8,228 bases of DNA from an uncultured Sutterella sp. (lineage in GTDB: Bacteria; Pseudomonadota; Gammaproteobacteria; Burkholderiales; Burkholderiaceae_F): NCBI GenBank assembly GCA_900552545.1, contig USAL01000081.1:1-8228 (forward strand), read 5' to 3'. The notes under the pieces were generated by a model. It did not search any database. It was not told where the DNA came from and saw only the letters and a program-made list of their open reading frames with translations. Every line of letters starts with the position of its first letter. The stretch's first letter is position 1. The translations under genes and the position numbers were made by a program. Positions 1-6,616 of this stretch are shown here, one piece after another.

Positions 1-1
1 C

Positions 2-2497
2 GACATCGCCGGTCAGCCCACCAACGGCAAGCGCATGATCTCCGCCACGATCCGCGCAAGCTCGATGCTGAGCACGCCCGAGCAGTTCGAAAACATCGTC
101 TTAAAGAGCCAGAGCGACGGTTCGACCGTGCGCATCAAGGACATCGGCACGGTCAACATGGGTCAGGAACCCTACACCTTCCAGGGCCGCTACGAAGGCA
201 AGCCCTCTTCGGGCATCGCCATTTATCTGAGCGCCGGCGCCAATGCTCTTGAAACCGCCAAGCGCGTGCAGGACAAAGTGGCCGAGCTCGAGCCCTTCTT
301 CCCCGAAGGCGGCGAGACGGTGATCCCGTTTGAGACCACGCCCTTTGTGCGCGCGGCCATTCACGAAGTGGTGAAGACCTTGATCGAGGCTATCATCCTC
401 GTGGTGTGCGTGATGTACCTCTTCCTGCAGAACTGGCGCGCGACCATCATTCCGACGATCGCCGTGCCGGTGGTGCTTCTCGGTACCTTCGGCGTCTTGA
501 GCATGCTGGGCTTTTCGATCAACGTGCTCACGATGTTTGCCATGGTGCTTGCGATTGGCCTATTGGTCGACGACGCCATCGTGGTCGTTGAAAACGTCGA
601 GCGCGTGATGAGCGAAGACAAATGCGATCCGCGAACGGCCACGATTAAGTCGATGAATCAGATCACGGGCGCTCTGGTGGGTATTGCCATGGTGTTGTCG
701 GCCGTATTCATCCCGATGGCCTTCTTCGGCGGCTCCACCGGCATCATCTACCGTCAGTTCTCGGTGACGATCGTTTCGGCCATGGTGCTCTCGGTGATCA
801 TCGCTCTGACGCTTACGCCTGCGCTTTGCGCTTCCATTCTCAAGCTCTCCGACGAAACCAAGAAGAAGTCCGACAAGGGGTTCTTTGCACGCTTTAATTC
901 GGGGTTCACTGCGCTGACACACGGCGTCTGCTCAACGGTGACGGTGCTCGTGCACCGCATCCTGCGTCTGATGGTGATCTATGTCGTGCTCTGCGGTGCG
1001 GTGGTGTTGGGCTTTATGAAGATTCCGAGCGCTTTCATGCCTTCCGAAGACCAGGGCACGTTGCTTATGATGATGCAGCTGCCTGCAGGTGCCACGGCCG
1101 AGCGTACAGACGCGGTTCTTGAGCGCTTCTATAAGACGGTGGGCGAAGCTGAAAAGGACACGCTCGAGTCGGTCTTCACCGTACGCGGCTTCTCCTTTGC
1201 CGGAACCGGTCAGAACAACTCCATGGGCTTCTTGAAGTTCAAGGACTGGAGCGAACGTAAGGATCCCTCGCAGTCGGTCGATGCTGTGATGATGCGCACC
1301 ATGGGCAAACTTATGTCGCCGCAGTTCCGCGACGCCCAGGGCTTCGTGTTCCCGCTGCCTGCGGTGCCCGAGCTCGGCGTGGCCGAAGGCTTTGACTTCT
1401 ATCTGCAGGATCGCGGCGCACAGGGACATGAGCGCCTGATGCAGGTGATGAATATGTTCCTTGCAAAGGCCAACGCTGATCCCCGTCTCGTGCAGGTTCG
1501 CCACAACGGCATGGCCGATGCGCCGATGCTGCAGGTCAACATCGACTACGACAAGGCCCGTGCGCTCGGCGTGAATGAGTCGCAGATCAATACGACCCTG
1601 AACGCGGCCTTCGGTTCGTCCTATGTCAACGACTTCATCGACCGCGGTCGTCTGAAGAAGGTCTACGTGCAGGGTACGAACGAGTCGCGCGGATCGGTTG
1701 AGGATCTGAGCCGCTGGTACGCCAAGAGCTCTAGCGGCGAGATGGTTCCCTTCTCGTCGTTTGTGAGCACCGAGTGGTCGTCGGGTTCGCCGCGTCTGGA
1801 GCGCTTCAACGCGCTTGACGCCGTGAACATCCAGGGCAGTCCTGCACCCGGTGTTTCTTCGGGCGAGGCCATGCAGATCATTGAGGATATTCTTGCCCAG
1901 ATGCCGCCGGGCTACTCAATTGAATGGAACGGCGTCTCCTACCAGGAACGTGTGGCTGGCAGCAATGCCGCACCGCTCTATGCGCTCTCGATTCTGGTAG
2001 TGTTCCTTGCGCTTGCCGCCTTGTATGAATCCTGGTCAATTCCCGTGGCCGTGATTCTGGTGGTGCCGTTGGGTGTTCTCGGCGCTCTGGCTCTGACCTG
2101 GGTGACGGGCAAGGAAAACGACGTGTACTTCCAGGTGGGTCTGCTGACAACCGTCGGTCTGGTGGCAAAGACCGCCATTTTGATCGTGGAGTTCGCTCGA
2201 GACCTTGTCGACAGCGGCAAGGAAGTACTGCAGGCCGTGGTCGAAGCCGTTCGACTGCGTCTGCGCCCGATTCTGATGACGTCGCTAGCCTTCGGTTTGG
2301 GCGTGCTGCCGCTGGCAACCGCCACGGGCGCCGGCGCCGGCGCACAGTCGGCCATCGGCGTGGCCGTGCTTGGCGGTATGCTCGCAGGTACGTTCCTGTG
2401 CATCTTCTTCGTGCCGGCCTTCTACGTACTCATCGTGCGCATCTTCGGCAGCAAGAAGAGCCCTGCACACGCCAATGACAACCAAGAGGTGAAATAA
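2..2497 (+). CDS. RND multidrug efflux pump, inner-membrane subunit (HAE1/AcrB family), 5' partial
   Basis: This is the proton-driven inner-membrane pump of a tripartite drug efflux complex. The frame is open to the left window edge and aligns with AcrB from about residue 220, so about 220 N-terminal residues (TM1 and part of the porter domain) lie upstream. The internal ATG at 35 is not the start. The visible part has 831 residues. TM2-TM6 span roughly fragment residues 120-285. The TM4 proton-relay pair Asp-Asp (GLLVDDAIVVVENVERV, fragment residues 190-191) is intact. The porter region contains RGFSFAGTGQNNSMGF, matching the AcrB switch-loop and hydrophobic-pocket region, with Phe at 397 and 399. 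TM8-TM12 follow. The TM10 lysine is present at 723 in AKTAILIVEFAR, where AcrB has AKNAILIVEFA, and RLRPILMTSLAF of TM11 is conserved. The channel gene starts 5 bases after the stop, so the two genes are co-transcribed. Substrate range cannot be read from the sequence. Confidence 0.96.
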   Translation, partial: DIAGQPTNGKRMISATIRASSMLSTPEQFENIVLKSQSDGSTVRIKDIGTVNMGQEPYTFQGRYEGKPSSGIAIYLSAGANALETAKRVQDKVAELEPFFPEGGETVIPFETTPFVRAAIHEVVKTLIEAIILVVCVMYLFLQNWRATIIPTIAVPVVLLGTFGVLSMLGFSINVLTMFAMVLAIGLLVDDAIVVVENVERVMSEDKCDPRTATIKSMNQITGALVGIAMVLSAVFIPMAFFGGSTGIIYRQFSVTIVSAMVLSVIIALTLTPALCASILKLSDETKKKSDKGFFARFNSGFTALTHGVCSTVTVLVHRILRLMVIYVVLCGAVVLGFMKIPSAFMPSEDQGTLLMMMQLPAGATAERTDAVLERFYKTVGEAEKDTLESVFTVRGFSFAGTGQNNSMGFLKFKDWSERKDPSQSVDAVMMRTMGKLMSPQFRDAQGFVFPLPAVPELGVAEGFDFYLQDRGAQGHERLMQVMNMFLAKANADPRLVQVRHNGMADAPMLQVNIDYDKARALGVNESQINTTLNAAFGSSYVNDFIDRGRLKKVYVQGTNESRGSVEDLSRWYAKSSSGEMVPFSSFVSTEWSSGSPRLERFNALDAVNIQGSPAPGVSSGEAMQIIEDILAQMPPGYSIEWNGVSYQERVAGSNAAPLYALSILVVFLALAALYESWSIPVAVILVVPLGVLGALALTWVTGKENDVYFQVGLLTTVGLVAKTAILIVEFARDLVDSGKEVLQAVVEAVRLRLRPILMTSLAFGLGVLPLATATGAGAGAQSAIGVAVLGGMLAGTFLCIFFVPAFYVLIVRIFGSKKSPAHANDNQEVK
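2485..2492 (+). promoter_or_regulatory. ribosome binding site of the outer-membrane channel gene
   Basis: AGAGGTGA lies inside the last codons of the RND gene, 10 bases before the ATG at 2503. It supports that start and indicates translation linked to the pump gene. Confidence 0.6.
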
Positions 2498-2502
2498 ACA
2501 TC

Positions 2503-4011
2503 ATGCGTAAGAGTTTTTGTCTCCTGCCGCTCGCGGCCGCCTTGCTGTTGTCGGGGTGCGTGAATCTCGCGCCGGACTACACCCGGCCCGAGGCTCCCGT
2601 TGCGGCGGCCTGGCCGCAGGATGAGGCCACGGCAAGCGCCACGGTGCTCACCGACGGCCTGGCGCAGTGGGGGGATTTCTTTACGGACCCCCGCATGCGC
2701 GAGTTGATCCGTCTGGGTCTGATGAACAACCGCGATCTGCGTTCGGCGACCTATGCCGTCGAGCAGGCCCGCGCGCAGTACGGCGTGAGTCGCGCCGATT
2801 TGTTCCCGACGATTGCGGCCGCGGCCGACGAGACCGCCAGCCGTACGCCGCGCTCGGTGAGCGCCTCGGGGCGTGAGTCGACCTCGCAGGTCTACACCGC
2901 GCAGCTGGGCATGACCGCCTACGAACTTGATCTCTTCGGGCGCGTGCGCAATCTCAACGAGCAGGCCCTGCAGGCCTACATGCAGACCGAGGCCGCACAG
3001 CGCTCGATGCAGATGACGGTGATTACCGAAATCGCGCAGACGTGGCTTTCGCTTGGTGCCGCCAAGGATCTTTTGAAGCTTGCCAACCAGACCTACGAAA
3101 GTCAGGTGCAGAGCCTGAAGCTCATTGAAAAGAGTTATGAGCTCGGCGCCTCAAGCCAGCTTGAGGTTCAGCAGGCGGTGACCACGGTCGCGTCGGCGCA
3201 GGCCGCGCAGGCCCAGGCTCGCCGTTCGGTGTCGCAGTACCGCAATGCGCTCAACGTGCTCGTGGGGAGCCCGATTGACCCGAGCCTTGAGCCCAATGGC
3301 CTGGTCGACTCGGCCACTAATCCGGTGTCGACCGTCTCGGGCATGCCGAGCGAGGTGCTCCTGCAGCGCCCCGACATTGCCGCCGCCGAAGCGGCGCTGC
3401 GCTCGGCCAACGCCAACATCGGGGTGGCGCGCGCGGCGTTCTTCCCGAGCATTTCGCTCACAGGCGCCTTCGGCACGACCTCGACTGAGCTGAGCGACCT
3501 CTTTAGCAGCGGCACGGGCTTCTGGAACTTCGTGCCGCAGATCAGCCTGCCCATCTTCACGGGCGGGCGCAACGTCGCCAATCTGCAGGCGGCCGAGGCT
3601 GCGCAGAAGGCCGCGGTGGCCGACTACGAGTCGGCCATTCAGAAGGCCTTCCAGGAAGTGGCCGATGCGCTCGCGATGGAAGGTACCGTGGGCGACGAGC
3701 TCAAGGCCCAGCAGAAGCTTGCCGATGCAACGGCCGAATCCCTGCGTCTTTCCGAGGAGCGCTACAAGAACGGCGCCGAGAGCTACCTCACGGTGCTCGA
3801 CAGCCAGCGTGCCAACTTCTCGGCGCAGCAGACGCTGATCTCGACCAAGCTCTCGCGCGTGACGAGCTTCGTGACGCTCTACAAGGTTCTCGGCGGAGGC
3901 TCGCAGCTTGAACCTCAGGCTGCGCAGTCCGGACAGGCGCAGGCCGTCCAGGGCGATGCCGTCGGTACGAACGGCAGCAGCCTTGCAGGGAGCGGTAATG
4001 AGCGTTCATGA
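2503..4011 (+). CDS. outer-membrane efflux lipoprotein channel (NodT/OprM family)
   Basis: This is a TolC-like outer-membrane channel that completes the RND tripartite pump and carries substrates across the outer membrane. The 502-residue protein begins with a lipoprotein signal peptide ending in the lipobox LLSGC (Cys19), so it should be lipid-anchored after signal peptidase II cleavage. Two outer-membrane efflux protein repeats follow, at about residues 60-255 and 280-465. Family signatures include AYELDLFGRVRNLNEQAL in the first repeat, LLQRPDIAAAEAALRSANAN followed by IGVARAAFFPSISLTGAFG between the repeats, and PIFTGGRNVANLQAAEAAQ in the second. The C-terminal tail, from about residue 465, is a low-complexity stretch rich in Ala, Gln and Gly. 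It probably lies outside the folded barrel and helical body. The gene starts 5 bases after the pump gene and its last 14 bases overlap the TetR gene, as in a compact operon. Length is normal for the family. Confidence 0.95.
   Translation: MRKSFCLLPLAAALLLSGCVNLAPDYTRPEAPVAAAWPQDEATASATVLTDGLAQWGDFFTDPRMRELIRLGLMNNRDLRSATYAVEQARAQYGVSRADLFPTIAAAADETASRTPRSVSASGRESTSQVYTAQLGMTAYELDLFGRVRNLNEQALQAYMQTEAAQRSMQMTVITEIAQTWLSLGAAKDLLKLANQTYESQVQSLKLIEKSYELGASSQLEVQQAVTTVASAQAAQAQARRSVSQYRNALNVLVGSPIDPSLEPNGLVDSATNPVSTVSGMPSEVLLQRPDIAAAEAALRSANANIGVARAAFFPSISLTGAFGTTSTELSDLFSSGTGFWNFVPQISLPIFTGGRNVANLQAAEAAQKAAVADYESAIQKAFQEVADALAMEGTVGDELKAQQKLADATAESLRLSEERYKNGAESYLTVLDSQRANFSAQQTLISTKLSRVTSFVTLYKVLGGGSQLEPQAAQSGQAQAVQGDAVGTNGSSLAGSGNERS
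3987..3992 (+). promoter_or_regulatory. ribosome binding site of the TetR-family gene
   Basis: AGGGAG lies 5 bases before the ATG at 3998, inside the 3' end of the channel gene. It decides the TetR start at 3998 over the in-frame ATGs further upstream, which have no family homology behind them. Confidence 0.65.
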
Positions 4012-4600
4012 CTATACCCTCTTTGAGCAGCGTCGGGAAGAGATTCTTGACGTTGCCCGCGAGTGCTTTGCAGAAAAAGGCTTCAACGCGACGACGATGG
4101 CAGAGGTCGCCCGGCGCGCCCGCATGAGCGTCGGCAATCTCTACAACTACTTCCACGGCAAGGCGGCGATTATCTAAAGCCTGGCCGAGAGGGAGGTCAA
4201 AAAACTCGCCGACGAGGTCGGCCGTCTGGGCGAGACGCGTCCCTCGCGCGAGGAGCGCATTGCGCACCTGCGACAGATCGCGCTTGATGCGATGGACATC
4301 AAGCGGGCGCGAGTGACGCTTGAGATCTTTGCTGAGGCCGTGCACAACGAGCAGCTGCGGCAGATCGTTGCGCGCATCGACAATAAGATGCGGGAGCTCC
4401 TTGCTCAGATGTACCGCAGCTATGGGCACGAGACCGATGAGGCGAGGCTTGCGGCCCGCATCGCCGTCGACATGGCTGTGATGGATGGTCTGGCGATCCG
4501 CGTCGTCGCCCAAAACCACATCGACCGTATGCGTGTTGCCGAGGAAATCGCGCAGCGCGTCATCGGCCGATGGGAGGACAAGGATCGGGCAAACACCTGA
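3998..4600 (+). pseudogene. TetR/AcrR-family transcriptional regulator of the efflux operon, interrupted by an in-frame TAA
   Basis: The frame encodes a TetR-type one-component repressor of 200 codons, a normal length, but codon 60 (4175-4177) is TAA. The N-terminal DNA-binding domain is typical: REEILDVARECFAEKGF (residues 13-29), then TTMAEVARRARMSVGNLYNYF (32-52) as helix-turn-helix, then HGKAAII before the stop. After the stop the same frame continues without further breaks (SLAEREVKKLADEV onward) through an all-helical ligand-binding and dimerisation domain to TGA at 4598-4600. A GAA (Glu) to TAA change is the simplest origin, since Glu or another polar residue is usual here. A 59-residue product would keep the HTH but lack the dimer interface, so it should not repress. 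Its position as last gene of the pump operon, with a 14-base overlap, suggests it is the local and autoregulated repressor. The ATG at 4292 could in principle start a fragment, but it would have no DNA-binding part. An assembly error is possible. Confidence 0.85.
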
Positions 4601-4631
4601 GTTTGCTTGATTTTTGGCACCGAAGCATCAA

Positions 4632-4666
4632 AAACAGCCGTCCGAACAATGTTCGAACGGCTGTTT
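4632..4666 (+). terminator. hairpin after the efflux operon, probable intrinsic terminator
   Basis: Arms at 4632-4647 and 4651-4666 form a 16-bp stem with one C-A mismatch and a 3-base AAT loop. It starts 31 bases after the TetR stop. The T-run after it on the + strand is short (TTT, then CACT). On the - strand the stem is followed by five T, so it may stop transcription in both directions. The position and stem strength support a terminator, while the weak U-tract lowers confidence. Confidence 0.55.
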
Positions 4667-4691
4667 CACTATGCGGAAGTGCAGGGCCTTT

Positions 4692-4700
4692 TGGCATAAT
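4692..4700 (+). promoter_or_regulatory. candidate extended -10 promoter for dctA
   Basis: TGGCATAAT reads as TG-N-CATAAT, an extended -10 element with five of six matches to TATAAT. No good -35 box is seen at 17-18 bases upstream. It is the best sigma-70-like match I found between the hairpin and dctA. It would give a leader of about 180 bases. No sigma-54 -24/-12 element was found, although dctA genes in some proteobacteria use one. Confidence 0.3.
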
Positions 4701-4805
4701 CATCGACGGACGATGGGGATGCACGGCACTTTTTCTGACCCCGACGTCCGCTAGGCAGCAATACGACAAAAATACGCACTCCGTGCAGGATGCGCGGCAC
4801 GAGAT

Positions 4806-4836
4806 CGATCCATGCAAAAAGCATAAAAAAGGATCG
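4806..4836 (+). repeat. nested inverted repeat in the dctA leader
   Basis: CGATCC (4806-4811) and GGATCG (4831-4836) are perfect inverted repeats. Between them, ATGC and GCAT (4812-4815 and 4821-4824) flank five A. The nested arms could fold as one hairpin with a six-A bulge on the 3' side. A GC-rich stretch and seven T (4848-4854) follow, 35 bases before the dctA start. Function unknown; it could be a leader structure or a protein-binding site. Confidence 0.4.
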
Positions 4837-4875
4837 CCGGCCGGGCATTTTTTTCGGGCGTCTGCTTTGCTTGCA

Positions 4876-4882
4876 AGAGGGA
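4876..4882 (+). promoter_or_regulatory. ribosome binding site of dctA
   Basis: AGAGGGA lies 7 bases before the ATG at 4890. It fixes that start, which also matches the expected DctA N-terminus. Confidence 0.75.
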
Positions 4883-4889
4883 ACAGAAA

Positions 4890-6239
4890 ATGGCTACCAA
4901 AAGAACACCGATTTACAAGGTGCTGTACTTCCAGGTGATCTGCGCGATCATCTTCGGCGTGCTGCTCGGGAACTTCTTTCCGGACATCGGCGCCCAGATG
5001 AAGCCGCTGGGCGACGGCTTCATCAAGCTGATCAAGATGATCATCGCGCCCGTGATCTTCTGCACCGTCGTTACCGGCATCGCCGGCATGGAGGACATGA
5101 AGAAGGTGGGCAAGACCGGCGGTCTGGCGCTCATCTACTTCGAGGTCGTCTCCACCATCGCTCTGATCGTGGGCCTGTGCATGGTGAACCTGCTGCAGCC
5201 GGGCGTGGGCATGCACGTCGACCCGAAGTCGCTCGATACCGGCGCCATCGCCGCCTACACGGCTCCGGGCAAGATGCAGACCACGACGCAGTTCATCATG
5301 AACATCATTCCGTCGACGGTGGTCGGGGCCTTTGCCGAGGGCGAGATTCTGCAGGTGCTCTTCTTCTCGCTGCTCTTTGGCTTTGCACTGCACAAGTTTG
5401 GCGGTCGCGGCACGCTCGTCTTCGACGTGATCGACAAGTCCTCGCAGGTGCTCTTTCAAATCGTGGGCATGATCATGCGCGTGGCCCCTGTGGGCGCCTT
5501 CGGCGCCATGGCCTTTACGATCGGCAAGTACGGCGTGGCTTCGCTCATTCCGCTGGCTGAGCTCATGGGCACGTTCTATCTCACCTGCATTCTCTTCATC
5601 TTCATCGTGTTGGGCGGCATCTGCCACTGGCACGGCTTCTCGATCTTCCGCTACATCGGCTACATCAAGGAAGAGCTTCTCATTGTGCTCGGCACCTCGT
5701 CGTCCGAATCGGTGCTGCCGCGCATGATGGCCAAGATGGAGCACGCGGGCGTCAACAAGTCGGTCGTGGGTCTGGTGATCCCGACGGGGTATTCCTTCAA
5801 CCTTGACGGCACGGCGATCTACCTCACGATGGCGGCGATCTTCATTGCGCAGGCCTGCGACGTGCAGATGACGCTGATGCAGCAGGTGACGCTTCTGGCG
5901 GTTCTTCTTTTGACGAGCTAGGGCGCCGCAGGCGTGACCGGCTCGGGCTTCATTGTTCTGGCGGCAACGCTTTCGGCCGTGGGTCACGTGCCGGTGGCGG
6001 GTCTGGCGCTTATTCTCGGCATCGACCGCTTCATGAGTGAGGCGCGTGCGCTTACCAACATGATCGGCAACGGCATTGCCTGCATCGTGGTGGGCCACTG
6101 GATGAAGGAAGTCGACAACGAACGCCTGAACTACGTCATGCACCCCAAGAACAGGCATGAGGCCAATGCGGCGGCCGACGCCCTTGAAAGCCAGCATGCC
6201 GTGGTGGTCGTGAAGGCCGACGAGCAGAAGCCGCACTAA
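4890..6239 (+). pseudogene. dctA: C4-dicarboxylate/cation symporter DctA, interrupted by an in-frame TAG
   Basis: DctA is an inner-membrane symporter of the DAACS family that takes up succinate, fumarate and malate. The frame has 449 residues if read through, against 428 in E. coli DctA, with a slightly longer C-terminal tail. Codon 344 (5919-5921) is TAG. Before it come TM1-TM6, the HP1 serine motif GTSSSESVLPRM (268-279) and the TM7 motif GYSFNLDGTA (300-309). After it the same frame continues with GAAGVTGSGFIVLAATLSAV (HP2) and GIDRFMSEARALTNMIGNG (TM8, about 377-395), then TAA. E. coli-like DctA has Lys in the equivalent SSKGAAG, so AAG to TAG is the likely change. A product of 343 residues lacks HP2 and TM8, which form the extracellular gate and much of the substrate site, so it should not transport. 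The gene is preceded by its own leader and convergent with the protease gene. Its DctBSR/DctBD-type sensor is not in the window. An assembly error or a recent mutation would both fit the otherwise intact frame. Confidence 0.9.
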
Positions 6240-6264
6240 TCGTCGGACACCAAGACGACGAGAT

Positions 6265-6293
6265 TTTCGCGGAGCGCTGCAGGCGCTGCGAAA
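6265..6293 (+). repeat. bulged hairpin downstream of dctA, possible terminator
   Basis: TTTCGC (6265-6270) pairs with GCGAAA (6288-6293). AGCGC (6273-6277) pairs with GCGCT (6283-6287) around a TGCAG loop, with a two-G bulge on the 5' side. The hairpin begins 26 bases after the dctA stop. No T-run follows, so it may be a transcript-end stabiliser or a factor-dependent end rather than a true intrinsic terminator. Confidence 0.4.
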
Positions 6294-6397
6294 GACGCTT
6301 CTTAAGGCGCCTATCGCAACGTCTGCGGCGTCCCGCGGTGTTTTGTCCTTCTGCAAATCCTCTGAGCACGCAAAAGGGCAGGAACCGTTGGAGCAGG

Positions 6398-6417
6398 GGC
6401 TATAAGGGCCTATAAGG
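6398..6417 (+). repeat. two tandem copies of a 10-bp unit
   Basis: GGCTATAAGG (6398-6407) is followed directly by GCCTATAAGG (6408-6417), with nine of ten positions identical. The second copy is followed by ATAGG, which forms a small inverted repeat with CCTAT at 6409-6413. No function is evident. Confidence 0.5.
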
Positions 6418-6437
6418 ATAGGAGAGGAGAGTCCTCG

Positions 6438-6474
6438 GGATCGGCTCAAAATCGGCTCAGGATGAAGCCGATCC
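6438..6474 (+). repeat. inverted repeat with a duplicated left arm
   Basis: GGATCGGCT (6438-6446) and AGCCGATCC (6466-6474) are perfect 9-bp inverted repeats. ATCGGCTCA occurs twice (6440-6448 and 6451-6459), so the right arm can pair with either left copy, giving a 9-bp stem with a long loop or a 7-bp stem with an 8-base loop. No T-run follows on the + strand. Confidence 0.5.
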
Positions 6475-6528
6475 GTGGGTGCCAATGGACGAGGCGGGCG
6501 GCGCGATTCTGCGCTCGCAGCGGGCACG

Positions 6529-6576
6529 AAAAAGGCCGCCGGAGGAAATTCACTTTCCTTCTCTGGCGGCCTTTTT
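6529..6576. terminator. bidirectional intrinsic terminator between dctA and the protease gene
   Basis: Arms AAAAAGGCCGCC (6529-6540) and GGCGGCCTTTTT (6565-6576) are a perfect 12-bp inverted repeat. The inner part can extend the pairing imperfectly (GAGGAAA with TTTCCTTC). The A-run before and the T-run after make it a terminator on both strands. It sits 40 bases after the protease stop on the - strand and also catches any transcript from dctA. Confidence 0.88.
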
Positions 6577-6616
6577 CACGAGGAGCCCCAAGGGGCCCCT
6601 TCGAAAAGCGTCGGGA

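Larger units (their letters stand above)
6240..6528. other. non-coding convergent region between dctA and the protease terminator
   Basis: No gene is supported here on either strand. The stretch holds a bulged hairpin close to the dctA end, a 10-bp tandem repeat and a set of repeats able to form alternative hairpins, each listed separately. Open frames that cross it on both strands show no family resemblance and are by-products of GC-rich DNA. Confidence 0.6.

Noticed and set aside
4613..4630. TGGCAC at 4615-4620, similar to the -24 half of a sigma-54 promoter for dctA.
   Set aside because: The -12 GC is not at the required distance, and the hairpin at 4632-4666 would lie directly downstream of such a promoter.
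4644..4657. GAAC-N7-GAAC, resembling the alphaproteobacterial LexA motif, and CGAAC/GTTCG similar to the Bacillus-type box.
   Set aside because: It falls within the arms of the terminator-like hairpin, the Bacillus-type spacing is one base short, and the organism does not look alphaproteobacterial. No SOS gene is next to it.
5919..5921. Pyrrolysine or other programmed recoding of the dctA TAG.
   Set aside because: DctA is not a known recoded family, the expected residue is an ordinary Lys, no specific downstream structure is evident, and the neighbouring TetR gene has a TAA lesion that recoding cannot explain.
4560..6527. Very long open frame on the - strand (655 codons) antisense to dctA and through the convergent region.
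   Set aside because: The translation is dominated by His, Arg, Asp and Glu with no domain pattern, as expected opposite a GC-rich membrane-protein gene. DctA motifs on the + strand explain the region.
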